DNA from: Chitinophaga pinensis
GTDB lineage: Bacteria; Bacteroidota; Bacteroidia; Chitinophagales; CAMDFR01
DNA length: 34,014 nucleotides
Direction of reading: 5' to 3'
Assembly: GCA_945897725.1 (NCBI GenBank)
Contig: CAMDFR010000026.1
Span: 1 to 34,014 of the forward strand
Shown here: positions 26,155-34,014 of the stretch, one piece after another
How the letters are laid out: the number at the start of each line of letters is the position of its first letter
Position numbering within the stretch: the stretch's first letter is position 1
The notes under the pieces: model-generated
What the model was told of the DNA's origin: nothing
Databases searched by the model: none
What the model saw: only the letters and a program-made list of their open reading frames with translations
Made by a program: the position numbers and the translations under genes

Positions 26155-26690
26155 AAGGATGGCAAATGTATAGACCGATTGTATGTATTTGTGCGACCCC
26201 ATCGAGGTCGAATGTACATTGTATTGTTTTTTGCTATAGATATTTGAATCCCTCGGATTCATAGATTTTGATTATCAGGTGATGTTTGCTTATCTGAAGG
26301 GATGACATATGTAAAGATTCATTGTATGTTTTTGTGTGACACCATCGAGTCGAATATTCATTGTATTGTTTTTTGATATAGATCTTTGAATCCCTCGGAT
26401 TCATAGATTTCGATTATCAGGTGATGTTTGCTTGTCTGATGGGATGACATATGTAAAGATTAATTTTATGTATTCTTGCGACGCCTTCGGGAGTATCATA
26501 TTCATTGTATTTTTTTTTGATATAGATTTATGGACCCTTTGGATTCATAGATTTTGATTATCGGGTGATGTTTGCTTATCTGAAGGGATGACATATGTAA
26601 AGATTCATTGTATGTTTTTGTGTGACACCATCGAGTCGAATATTCATTGTATTATTTTTTGATATAGATCTTTGAATCCTTAGAATTCTT
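26155..26690. repeat. Tandem repeat, units of 142-144 bp, three full and one partial copy
   Basis: Units start near 26155, 26297, 26439 and 26583. Each contains AAGGGATGACATATGTAAAG or a variant, TTGTGTGACACCATCGAGTCG (or GACCCCATCGAGGTC), ATTCATTGTATT, ATAGATxTTTGAATCCCTCGG, ATTCATAGATTTTGATTATC and GGTGATGTTTGCTTATCTG. The second and fourth units are nearly identical over their shared part; the third is the most diverged. A lone related copy is at 13933-14060. The unit has no open frame that persists across copies. Confidence 0.8.
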
Positions 26691-26740
26691 TTGATGCGAT
26701 AACATATGATGCATGACAAGAATCATTGGTGTAATGTGAT

Positions 26741-26820
26741 GCCGCATGAGCGATAGAAGGCAATACCGCGTATGCCGGATAGCGCGACAGCAAGCCTTTG
26801 TCCTTGCTTGCTGGCATGCC
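26741..26820 (-). repeat. Dispersed repeat, copy 2 (GGCATGCC...GCTCATGCGGCATC)
   Basis: GATGCCGCATGAGCGATAGA through CTTGCTGGCATGCCC matches 18860-18951 with only a few differences. The internal hairpin CAGCAAGC / GCTTGCTG is conserved with a changed loop. It sits 7.8 kb from copy 1. Confidence 0.8.
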
Positions 26821-26830
26821 CAATGAACAT

Positions 26831-26863
26831 AAAAAAAGGATGCTGATAAATCAACATCCTTTC
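26831..26863 (-). terminator. Intrinsic terminator after the NHL-propeller gene
   Basis: On the minus strand AAAGGATG-TTGAT-TTATCAGCATCC runs into seven T. The stem GGATGCTGAT / ATCAACATCC has one mismatch. It lies 22 bp after the stop codon. Confidence 0.8.
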
Positions 26864-26884
26864 TGGTATTGGTTTCTAGCTTTA

Positions 26885-29524
26885 TTATCGATTCACTTTG
26901 CTCCATTTGAAGCAATGATCGATGCTTTGGCTGGTCATTTTACAGATATACATACCACTTGGAATAGTGCTGATATCTATACTGTATAGGGTATTGGCGT
27001 TTTCAATTTGTATGTCTTTCTCTACCACGGATTGCCCGATGGCATTGATTAAGGAAAGATGAAGCGTTTCATTTGATAGGCCTTTCATATCGATTTGAAG
27101 TATATCTGAAGCTGGATTGGGGTAGAGTGTAATGATGGCAGCATCTAATTGTTTTATACCCACGCCACTTTGTTGAACGTTCACCGTGATGGTTCTGCTT
27201 GAATCGCAGCCTGAAGAGTCTGTTGCTGTTACTCTCACATGACAAATGCCCGGACTACCAAGCGTAGCATACATACTGTCGGTCAAAGCGCCATAGTTGA
27301 TGGTGCCATTGTCGATAGACCAACTATAAGTTAAAGCAGGACTTCCATTCACGAAATAAGAGGCAGATTGACCAGTTACTACACTAGTAGGACCGCTGAT
27401 TAATGGGGCATGTGGCGCGCTCACTGTTAAGTGTGTAATGACTATGCTATCGCAGCCTCCTGCCGCTGTAAGCGTATCTTTATATGTGCCGCTGCTACTG
27501 TAATTGTGACCATTGATACTATATTGTTCGCCTGGGCAAATATGTAGTGACTGATCTGTTAGAATAGAATCATTAACAGACAATATGGTTTGGAGAAAAC
27601 TATCGCAACCATTGATATTTGAAAGCGTATCGTTAAAGGTACCGGAGGCGCTTCGAAGGGCACCACCTAGATAGATACTGCTTCCTGGACAAATGGTAAT
27701 ATTTCTGCTAACGCTGCTTCGAACGTGTATATTGAGTATGGTGGTAATGGTAGAATCACAACCATTTGCATTGGCGCTTCTTAGTGTATCGTAATAAGTG
27801 CCGGAAATAGCTCTATTAGCACCACCTGCATAGAATGTTGCAGGCTCACAAATATCTACCGTCCTGCTGCCATAAGTTCGGCTATTCACCGTTAATACTG
27901 TTGTGAGTATGGAATCGCAACCATGAAAATTGGCGCTTCTCAATGTATCTACATAAGTTCCTGAAGTATTTCTATTGGCACCTTGGGCATAGAAAGTTGC
28001 TGGTTCGCAGATGCTCACCGATCTTGTATTTCTGCTGCGCATATTTACTGTTAAAATGCTTCTGAGAATGGAATCGCAACCAAAAGAGGAAGCCCCGCGC
28101 AAAGTATCGTAATAGCTACCACTTACATATACATCGACCCCTGCAAGTCTGATGGAATTGGGTTCGCAAATAGTTAAAGTTCTGCTAGCGGTGGCATAAG
28201 CTCTGATGTATACTGCAATGGCGTTGGAGGTAGCAAGCACCGAACCACCGAGCGAGCTGCTCACTTCACAAGTAATTATATCGCCACTAGAGAAGCCACC
28301 ACTCAAAGTATAGCTGCTATTATCAGTACCCACATTAAGACCATTCTTTTTCCATTGATAATGTGGTGTTCCCACTCCAATGGGCGTTGCAGTAAAGGTG
28401 ATGGAAGTGCCTGCACATACCGTATCATTTGGACTACAAGTAATGCTAATGCTTGAAGAAGCGCCTACTTTTCTAATTCTGTTATTGTTGGTATCGCCGA
28501 TATAGAGATTTCCTGAAGCATCTACATGCACCAATTGCGGGGTATTTAGAGAAGCTAATGTAGCTAAACCGCCATCACCTCCAAAGGCTGAGGCGCCATT
28601 ACCAGCGACGGTTGTAATGATACCCAATAGATCTACTTTTCTGATTCTATTATTGCTTTGGTCGGCAATGTATAAAATACCCGATGGATCACAATCCATA
28701 CCCACTGGACTATTCAACATAGATGAGGTGGCTGCGATGCCATCGGCAGTATAACCTGAAATACCTGTCCCAGCTACGGTTGTGATGATGCCAGATGTAT
28801 TTATTTTTCTGATGGTGTGATTGCCATTTTCGCAGACATAGAGATTGCCAGCCATATCGACTGCCATTCCAATAGGTCCGGAAAATGTAGCTGAGAGGGC
28901 AGGGCCACCATCGCCAGTATAGCCCGAGCCACCTGTTCCTGCCACTGTACTGATGACGCCAGAAGTGTTTACTTTTCTGATTCTATTATCGTTTCGGCAA
29001 GCGATATATAAATTACCAGCAGTATCGAAATCGATACCCCATGGGCCGTTGACAGCAGCTGAGCTAGCTGAACCGCCATCGCCAGAAAAAGCGCCTGAAC
29101 CATTTCCAGCGAAGGTAGTGATGATACCACCAGGTGTAACCTTTCGGACGCGATTGCCGAAATATTCTCCGATATATAAATTACCATTAGCATCTAAAGC
29201 TAGTTCAGCCGGCCAATTGAGTCCTGCCGAGGTTGCTGCTCCGCCATCGCCTGAAGAGCTAGAAGAGCCATTGCCAGCATAGGTAGTCACGATACCCAAG
29301 GTGTTGATTTTACGAACCCTTGCATTGACAGGATCTGCGATATATACATTTCCAGCAGGGTCTGCAATAGCGCCATAAGGAGAGGTGAAAGTGGCTAAAA
29401 GGGCAGAGGCCCCATCGCCTGAGAAGCCCGAAGCCCCGGTTCCTGCGATGGTATTAATGTTTTGAGAAAAAATTTGTTGCGAAAAGAAACAGGCGAAGGC
29501 TAGAAGGAGTAATTGTTTTTGCAT
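26885..29524 (-). CDS. T9SS type A secreted NHL-repeat propeller protein with Cys repeats
   Basis: Surface or secreted protein of 879 residues. Seen: signal peptide MQKQLLLLAFACFFSQQIFSQ. Then six NHL blades of about 56 residues (22-358), each with the pattern I-I-T-T-V-A-G-x-G...SGDGG...GNLYIAD...NRIRKV, forming a six-bladed beta-propeller. Next is an Ig-like module (about 365-448, CxAGTSITFTATP...YQWKKNG), then five ~51-residue Cys repeats (about 449-703, ICEP...SGTYxDTL...GCDSI). A PKD-like module follows (about 705-788, YSWSIDNGTI). The type A T9SS sorting domain closes it (LYPNPASDILQID...GMYICKM). The propeller probably binds a ligand or sugar. Convergent with the giant gene, which has the same Cys repeats. 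Confidence 0.9.
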   Translation of the reverse strand: MQKQLLLLAFACFFSQQIFSQNINTIAGTGASGFSGDGASALLATFTSPYGAIADPAGNVYIADPVNARVRKINTLGIVTTYAGNGSSSSSGDGGAATSAGLNWPAELALDANGNLYIGEYFGNRVRKVTPGGIITTFAGNGSGAFSGDGGSASSAAVNGPWGIDFDTAGNLYIACRNDNRIRKVNTSGVISTVAGTGGSGYTGDGGPALSATFSGPIGMAVDMAGNLYVCENGNHTIRKINTSGIITTVAGTGISGYTADGIAATSSMLNSPVGMDCDPSGILYIADQSNNRIRKVDLLGIITTVAGNGASAFGGDGGLATLASLNTPQLVHVDASGNLYIGDTNNNRIRKVGASSSISITCSPNDTVCAGTSITFTATPIGVGTPHYQWKKNGLNVGTDNSSYTLSGGFSSGDIITCEVSSSLGGSVLATSNAIAVYIRAYATASRTLTICEPNSIRLAGVDVYVSGSYYDTLRGASSFGCDSILRSILTVNMRSRNTRSVSICEPATFYAQGANRNTSGTYVDTLRSANFHGCDSILTTVLTVNSRTYGSRTVDICEPATFYAGGANRAISGTYYDTLRSANANGCDSTITTILNIHVRSSVSRNITICPGSSIYLGGALRSASGTFNDTLSNINGCDSFLQTILSVNDSILTDQSLHICPGEQYSINGHNYSSSGTYKDTLTAAGGCDSIVITHLTVSAPHAPLISGPTSVVTGQSASYFVNGSPALTYSWSIDNGTINYGALTDSMYATLGSPGICHVRVTATDSSGCDSSRTITVNVQQSGVGIKQLDAAIITLYPNPASDILQIDMKGLSNETLHLSLINAIGQSVVEKDIQIENANTLYSIDISTIPSGMYICKMTSQSIDHCFKWSKVNR

Positions 29525-29873
29525 GGAGTTAGTTTGTTAGGATGTTTTTGATAGGACCAATATAATGTAATTTTTTGAGAACAAATTATGGCAATTGTAA
29601 TAATTGTTGGATGTTTGAATAAGAAAATGTAATCTTAGGCAGGATAGATTTTATCTTGTCACCAAAAGAAACAGCGATAGAACGAGCAGAACCATCAAGA
29701 TTAAAGAATCTAGGATTTGAGCATTTGTAGCTTGTTTATGGATACTTTTATTTATCTTGTGTAGGTTTTATCGGAAGTTAAGAAGGCTCTGCAAGGCAAA
29801 GAATGAACCTGAAAGTGAATTTTGTAAGCAACCAAATTTTCTTCTGGATTGTCTTAAATAAAAAATAAAAATT
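29525..29873. other. 349-bp divergent intergenic region, nothing recognised
   Basis: AT-rich spacer between the divergent NHL-protein gene and the small lipoprotein gene. It must carry both promoters, but I see no exact TAnnTTTG match for either. No repeat or RNA motif recognised. Confidence 0.5.
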
Positions 29874-30296
29874 ATGAAAAGAATCATTTTAAGTATTGTC
29901 GTTATAGCAAGTATATTATTTTTTGTTTCGTCATGTGGCCGCGCAAAAGATCCAATTTGCACCTATAGGGGTAGCGGAACGGTGAATGAGCTTGCTGTTT
30001 TCCCTGACTCTGTTGCATTAGGCAGTACGATAGTGGCACAATTTAAAGTGACTGGTCGCGATGGTTGCAGTCAATTTGATGGTTTTGTTGATCAAAACCT
30101 TATGGACATGATGACGAGTCCATATATAGTTTCTGTACCGGCGCCTCAGATCAGTGGTTTTGGCTGTGTTTGTAGTGAATTTATGCCCATTTTCGATGCC
30201 ACTTATACTTATGTACCTTCAGATACAGGTCTTTATTATTTCAACTACGCTTTTTATGGTGATGTAGTACAATACGACAGTGTTTACGTTTACTAG
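29874..30296 (+). CDS. Small lipoprotein of unknown function
   Basis: Not recognised beyond its export signal. Seen: MKRIILSIVVIASILFFVSSCG, a lipoprotein signal peptide with lipobox VSSC (Cys21). It is followed by a mature part of about 120 residues that begins ICTYRGSGTVNELAVFPDSVALGSTIVAQFKV and reads as an Ig-like beta-sandwich. A C-terminal strand set follows (FDATYTYVPSDTGLYYFNYAFYG). Four further Cys could form disulfides. Probably anchored to a periplasm-facing or surface membrane. Single gene. Confidence 0.75.
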   Translation: MKRIILSIVVIASILFFVSSCGRAKDPICTYRGSGTVNELAVFPDSVALGSTIVAQFKVTGRDGCSQFDGFVDQNLMDMMTSPYIVSVPAPQISGFGCVCSEFMPIFDATYTYVPSDTGLYYFNYAFYGDVVQYDSVYVY

Positions 30297-30327
30297 TTAA
30301 AAAACCAGCTCTATTTTGCATGGAGGT

Positions 30328-30486
30328 TAATTGCGTAAGCGATGGCAACGGTAGCTTGCTGCAAGGCAGCAACTACAAGTGTACAGCGCGACCCGGCTTG
30401 ATACAATCTTGCTTACAAGACAATAATGTAAAAGTGGATAGGAATTGGAGTGGAGTTCTATGGCCGGGATACGCCAAAAAAATTCG
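30328..30486 (-). repeat. Dispersed Bacteroidota-type repeat (GGCGTATCCCGGCC...CCATCGCTTACGC)
   Basis: Read on the minus strand: TTGGCGTATCCCGGCCATAG, later AGCCGGGTCGCGCTGTACAC, the hairpin TTGCTGC-CTT-GCAGCAA (30372-30356), then CCGTTGCCATCGCTTACGC. This ordered set corresponds to a GC-rich intergenic repeat I recall from many Bacteroidota genomes, and to the copy at 17570-17695. Open frames over it are repeat artefacts. Confidence 0.65.
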
Positions 30487-30494
30487 TTTATTTA

Positions 30495-31256
30495 CTAAAA
30501 CTTCACTGCTTGTTCTTTTTTGAAGTTGTTGTATTTTGACTTGATGACGATGGCTAATTCATAATCGGAAGCCGATTTGATAAAACTTTCTGGCAGCTGC
30601 ATATAATTTATAAAGTTTTCGAACGCACCTTCGTCTAAATCCATGACGTCATAGCTGATATAGTTTCGGAACAAGTCTTTTAGGAGCGCAATTTGTCTAT
30701 CCTTATTTTCCAAAGATGCTACCAGTCTTTTGTCTCTTTCGTTTTTGCTGAAGCGCTCGTATAGCCATGTTAGAGGGCTGCTCAATCCATCGAATTGTTG
30801 ATAATCATCGGTATTTCTGATGCCTAATTTTTCTTTTTCACGATTGATGTCGGTAATGCTTTTTATATCGTGGATAATGATTTCCTTGAGCGTGATCACA
30901 TTTCGACTGAGATGAATATCAAATTCATACACGTCTTTCGTGGTGGAATCTGCAGCACAAAACTTAAACATCGAGTAGCCTGTAGCATTGATCAGAATGG
31001 TGTCTGTTTTTAGGGCTTTCATCACAAATTTGCCTTCACTGTTTGCGACCATGCCATGACCAGTGCTTCGATTTGCGATGATTGGGAAGACGATTAGCTC
31101 ATTGTTTTCACCTGTGATGCTTCCATGTATTTCGATATTTTGAGCGAATGTTGCTGTATGCAACAATTGAATGCAGCACAAAAGTAGCCCTAGACTATAT
31201 TTCGCTGTATTAAGCAAGAAGTGGAAGTATATTTTGATAAATAATCTCAGTGCCAC
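30495..31256 (-). CDS. Exported protein with carboxypeptidase-regulatory-like domain
   Basis: Exported protein of 253 residues (or 240). Seen: hydrophobic export segment YSLGLLLCCIQLLHTATFAQ, then a CarboxypepD-reg-like beta-sandwich (NIEIHGSITGENNELIVFPIIA...GKFVMKALKTDTILINATGY, VITLKEIIIHD). A charged helical C-terminal half follows (REKEKLGIRNTDDYQQFDGL, ERFSKNERDKRLVASLENKDR). The GTG at 31256 overlaps kdtA by 47 bp. TTG at 31217 (MLNTAKYSLG...) gives a more usual signal peptide and an 8-bp overlap and may be the true start. Such domains are common on periplasm- or surface-located Bacteroidota proteins. Last gene of the run from the outer-membrane protein through kdtA; role unknown. Confidence 0.75.
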   Translation of the reverse strand: MALRLFIKIYFHFLLNTAKYSLGLLLCCIQLLHTATFAQNIEIHGSITGENNELIVFPIIANRSTGHGMVANSEGKFVMKALKTDTILINATGYSMFKFCAADSTTKDVYEFDIHLSRNVITLKEIIIHDIKSITDINREKEKLGIRNTDDYQQFDGLSSPLTWLYERFSKNERDKRLVASLENKDRQIALLKDLFRNYISYDVMDLDEGAFENFINYMQLPESFIKSASDYELAIVIKSKYNNFKKEQAVKF

Positions 31257-32454
31257 CTTTGTTGGATTCTATATATTTTAAAGCCTGTTCACTAGCTTTC
31301 TGATACAGTATTTCAGAAGACTCTAAAGCGTTTATCTTATTTGAAAATGCGGGAGCATCGACAATGGAGAAAGCTGCTTCTTGTTCAATTAGATCGATAC
31401 ATTCGGTGGCTTTTTTGAAATGTGGACCGAAGAAAACAGGTTTGCCATATACTATGGCTTCCAATACATTATGAACGCTGGTTCCGAAGCCACCACCGAT
31501 ATAGGCATATTTTCCAAACTTGTACAATGAAGAGAGCATTCCAAAATTATCTATGATTAAAACGTTTGTTCCCAGTACAAAGTTGTTTGAAAGCTTTGAA
31601 TAACGTATGTTAGGAATTGTTAATTTCGATTCAATCGCCTGAAGTGTTCCTTCGTCAATGTGGTGTGGCGCAATGATATATTTTCTGTCGGGATGTTGAA
31701 TGAGGTAGGGTATGAGTATGTCTAGATCCTTATTCCATGTACTTCCTGCCACGATGCAACAAGTTTTATTTTCTAAAAATAATTGAATCATTGCTAGCTC
31801 TTTTTGTTGAGCAGCGATATTGATTACTCTATCAATTCTTGTGTCTGGTGCTAAGGAAACTTCGGTGATATCAATACTTTTCAGTAATTCGATGTGACTG
31901 TTTTTAGTGACAAATATTTTTTTATAGGTTTTAAGTAGCTTCTTGAAAAGAGTTCCGTAAGCTTGAAAGAATATTTGATCTTTTCTAAAAGACGCTGCAA
32001 TAAGGTATATGGGGATATGAAGCCTTTTGGCAGCCTTGATGGTGTTGATCCAGAATTCGTAACGAACGATGATGATGGCTTTTGGAGCTAATTGCTGAAG
32101 AAATGGTTCAATGTTAGCAGGAAAATCATATGGAAGATAGAGTACTTTATCTGCGAGCTCATAATTTTTTCTTACCTCGTAACCTGAGGGTGAGAAAAAG
32201 GAAACCACTATTTTTTGATGTGGGTGAAGGGCTCTTATTTTTTCAATCAAAGGTCTGGCTTGTTCAAACTCGCCCAAGGAGGCAGCATGAAAGAGCAAAG
32301 CGCCTTTGAAAGGCGTTAGTGCTTTGGTTTGGATGAGCTGCTTCGTTTCTGCTCGACCGTTTAGCCAAAGTTCAGCTTTTTTGTTAAACGTTGAATAACA
32401 ACGAATAGCAAAATAGTACAAATACAATGATAAATTGTAAATACTCAAACTCAC
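31210..32454 (-). CDS. kdtA: 3-deoxy-D-manno-octulosonic acid (Kdo) transferase
   Basis: Inner-membrane-bound glycosyltransferase that adds Kdo from CMP-Kdo to lipid A precursor in lipopolysaccharide synthesis (also called waaA). Seen: an N-terminal hydrophobic helix (IYNLSLYLYYFAIR), then the family signature FHAASLGEFEQARPLI with the catalytic-type Glu in LGEFEQ. Also VVSFFSPSGYEVRKN, VRYEFWINTIKAAK, IAASFRKDQ, VAGSTWNKD, APHHIDE, YIGGGFGTSVHNVLEAIVYG, and KPVFFGPHFKK. The length of 414 is normal. The start is GTG 32454 with 12 bp to the upstream gene stop. Probably co-transcribed with the outer-membrane protein gene upstream and the regulatory-domain gene downstream. Confidence 0.95.
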   Translation of the reverse strand: MSLSIYNLSLYLYYFAIRCYSTFNKKAELWLNGRAETKQLIQTKALTPFKGALLFHAASLGEFEQARPLIEKIRALHPHQKIVVSFFSPSGYEVRKNYELADKVLYLPYDFPANIEPFLQQLAPKAIIIVRYEFWINTIKAAKRLHIPIYLIAASFRKDQIFFQAYGTLFKKLLKTYKKIFVTKNSHIELLKSIDITEVSLAPDTRIDRVINIAAQQKELAMIQLFLENKTCCIVAGSTWNKDLDILIPYLIQHPDRKYIIAPHHIDEGTLQAIESKLTIPNIRYSKLSNNFVLGTNVLIIDNFGMLSSLYKFGKYAYIGGGFGTSVHNVLEAIVYGKPVFFGPHFKKATECIDLIEQEAAFSIVDAPAFSNKINALESSEILYQKASEQALKYIESNKGGTEIIYQNILPLLA

Positions 32455-32466
32455 TTTGTCTTTTTT

Positions 32467-33219
32467 TTAATTATAATAGAATTTCTCAACCTTTTCTTTT
32501 GCATAGACTGGAATGATCCAACCAGCTTTAATGCCAAAAGTCATGTCTAATCTATTGCCAGGAAGTGCCGCGTTGATATCGAATTGCCAGCTTCTCAAAG
32601 ATTTGGTGAATGCTTCTTGTAATTCGACTCCGAGATAGAAGTTGACGAACTTTTTATTGTCAAGGAATAAATATCCAAAAAATTGAGAGAAGGCGACGCC
32701 ACCGCATAGCCTATCATATCCTTTTCGATAGGTCTTATTGAGTTGAGGAATCCTGTCGCCACTTGCGTCAATCACCAATTTGTGCTGCATATATCCAAAC
32801 CCCAATTTAACTAGGAGACCACTGTTTTTATTTGGTTTTTTGAAAGGAATAATTCGACCAATATTTCCTTTTACCGACCAGCCACGAGAAAAAAGAGGAA
32901 TGTCGTTGAGTTCTCCATCTATGGTGATGAGTGTCCCATCAGAGGTTCTGAGGTATTTTAGTACGTCCGGCTCTTTAATTTTTGTGCCAAATAAAAAATT
33001 GTATTCAGCTCCAATCAACCAATATTTTGCTTTATAATCGAAAGCTGATCCAATCGAGCTTATATAACCATATCTTTTGGCTAGATCTGCGGCTGGAAAC
33101 AAAGCGGTATAGTTTACATGGAAAAAGACTGCGTTTGGAACAGAATTTTTTAAATCCATTTGAGCATGAGCAGGTTTTAGAAGAAGAGCGACGAAGAGTA
33201 AGGCGATGATATTTTTCAT
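32467..33219 (-). CDS. Outer-membrane beta-barrel protein of unknown function
   Basis: Exported barrel-like protein of 250 residues. Seen: signal peptide MKNIIALLFVALLLKPAHAQ from ATG 33219 (the TTG nine bases upstream is unnecessary). It is followed by alternating polar/hydrophobic strands rich in Tyr, Phe and Gly (YWLIGAEYNFLFG, GLLVKLGFGYMQHKLVI, FYLGVELQEAF, DMTFGIKAGWIIPVYA). The C-terminus ends in YYN. The general look matches small Bacteroidota outer-membrane proteins often found beside lipopolysaccharide genes. No specific function can be read. First of three minus-strand genes with short spacing (12 bp to kdtA). Confidence 0.75.
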   Translation of the reverse strand: MKNIIALLFVALLLKPAHAQMDLKNSVPNAVFFHVNYTALFPAADLAKRYGYISSIGSAFDYKAKYWLIGAEYNFLFGTKIKEPDVLKYLRTSDGTLITIDGELNDIPLFSRGWSVKGNIGRIIPFKKPNKNSGLLVKLGFGYMQHKLVIDASGDRIPQLNKTYRKGYDRLCGGVAFSQFFGYLFLDNKKFVNFYLGVELQEAFTKSLRSWQFDINAALPGNRLDMTFGIKAGWIIPVYAKEKVEKFYYN

Positions 33220-33416
33220 CAAAGACAATATTTTGATTAATGCATAAATGTAAGCATATTGAGGTGAAGTGCTGATGTAAGATGATCAATTTAACAAAAT
33301 TAAAAGAAAGATCTTGTTCTTTTACTTGTATAATCAGATGTGTCAAATAAAAAATCAGTGCCAGATAGACTGGCACTGAGCTACCAATAAGTAATTGTCA
33401 AATCGAGATCAGCAGT

Positions 33417-33755
33417 TTACTGTTTCTTGTTTAGCATCATTAAGTCCATTGCATTGATCTCTGTCACATATTTTTTAACGCCTTCCTTATCTGTGTAATT
33501 TCTACAAACCAATTTGCCTTCAATAATCACCTCCATGCCTTTGGCTAAAAACTTCTCTACTGTTTTAGCTTGTCCGGCCCAAGCGGTAATATTGACCCAA
33601 TTGGTTTCAGTGACTTTTTCCCCTTTACTATTGAGGTAACTTTCATTTACTGCAATAGAAAATTTAGCCAATTTTTTTCCATTTTCTAAAGTTTTAATTT
33701 CTGGATCGTTGCCCAGATTTCCGATTAGTTGAACTCTGTTTTTTAATGCGTTCAT
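33417..33755 (-). CDS. ssb: Single-stranded DNA-binding protein (short form)
   Basis: OB-fold protein binding single-stranded DNA in replication, repair and recombination. Seen: NRVQLIGNLGNDPEIKTLENG, KLAKFSIAVNESY, TETNWVNITAWAGQAKTVEKFLAKGMEVIIEGKLVCRNYTDKEG, and INAMDLMML. The ordering and the AW motif are typical of bacterial SSB. It is only 112 residues and ends in KKQ. The Gly/Pro-rich linker and acidic DDDIPF-type tail that recruits partner proteins are missing, as in many short Bacteroidota SSB paralogues. A full-length SSB may exist elsewhere. Confidence 0.92.
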   Translation of the reverse strand: MNALKNRVQLIGNLGNDPEIKTLENGKKLAKFSIAVNESYLNSKGEKVTETNWVNITAWAGQAKTVEKFLAKGMEVIIEGKLVCRNYTDKEGVKKYVTEINAMDLMMLNKKQ

Positions 33756-34014
33756 TGTTTTTAATTTTAATTTTTAATGTAATTGTTTTAAGTACTATCG
33801 AGTTGTTGTTGTTTGTACTTAGATAGCTAGCATATCCAAATGAAGCAGCAATAACTTGATAAAGCAAAAATGAAAAGGCTTTTGTAAACACTCGGTATTT
33901 AAATGATTCTAATCGTGTACAGTCGTTTGTTGTCGTTTACTGAATTCGTAAAACAGGAGCTACTTCACTGATAAAACTATTATAGCAACTAGGTTTCATT
34001 GTCGCTAGCTTTTA

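Noticed and set aside
26062..26247. 61-codon frame after the 40-bp palindrome
   Set aside because: Crosses a palindrome and the first tandem repeat unit; not conserved in the other units.
26155..26690. CRISPR array
   Set aside because: Units are 142-144 bp and similar along their whole length; there are no short identical repeats with unique spacers and no cas genes.
30320..30523. 67-codon plus-strand frame
   Set aside because: Coincides with the dispersed repeat and overlaps the 3' end of the convergent gene.
33694..33891. 65-codon minus-strand frame upstream of ssb
   Set aside because: Low-complexity Lys/Asn/Ile product in AT-rich promoter DNA that overlaps the ssb start.
33756..34014. 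A gene at the right edge
   Set aside because: No convincing frame in either direction. A minus-strand stop near 33990 could end a gene lying outside the window, but too little is visible.

Overview
The window reads as chromosomal DNA of a Bacteroidota bacterium, most like the gliding/T9SS-bearing, low-GC lineages. Evidence: several genes are preceded by the Bacteroidota -7 element TAnnTTTG with little Shine-Dalgarno signal. One very large secreted protein ends in the T9SS type B (gliding-motility-associated) sorting domain and another in a type A sorting domain. There is an outer-membrane protein carrying a SprA-like segment, a TlpA-like thioredoxin with a DUF4369-like N-terminus, and dispersed intergenic repeats of a kind I recall from other genomes of this phylum.

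Layout. 1-741: 3' part of an exported Fe/Mn superoxide dismutase that is cut by the window edge. 821-2972: thioredoxin-fold lipoprotein-like/exported protein, then an overlapping TM2 / DUF2752 membrane pair. 3028-4814 (minus): PaaI-type thioesterase and MATE exporter, stop and start overlapping. 5158-7769 (plus): the most notable locus, a eukaryote-type squalene synthase followed by a squalene monooxygenase, closed by a strong bidirectional terminator. 7835-8042 (minus): tRNA-Leu(UAA) and tRNA-Gly(GCC). 8236-11760: large outer-membrane protein. 11819-13845: thioesterase, YciO-like protein and two small exported unknowns. 14089-18624: sulfur amino acid PLP enzyme, DinB-like protein, ornithine aminotransferase, N-formylglutamate amidohydrolase-like protein.

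18625-30490 is the accessory part. It holds a secreted HNH nuclease with a small downstream gene, a 1936-residue T9SS type B adhesin-like protein with two ALK-like glycine-rich domains, and a convergent 879-residue NHL-propeller protein with type A sorting. Both big proteins carry the same ~51-residue Cys-containing repeat. The 0.9 kb between them contains a terminator, a perfect 40-bp palindrome, a 142-144 bp tandem repeat and a copy of a dispersed repeat. 30495-33755 (minus): a house-keeping stretch with ssb, an outer-membrane barrel protein, kdtA and a carboxypeptidase-regulatory-domain protein.

How the genes work together: farnesyl diphosphate to squalene to 2,3-oxidosqualene is the only multi-step pathway visible, and it points to sterol (or another oxidosqualene-derived triterpenoid) synthesis. 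No oxidosqualene cyclase lies in this window. The T9SS substrates, exported SOD, exported nuclease and outer-membrane proteins are a surface/periplasm set without obvious operon coupling. All family calls were made by eye from the sequence; no search was run.
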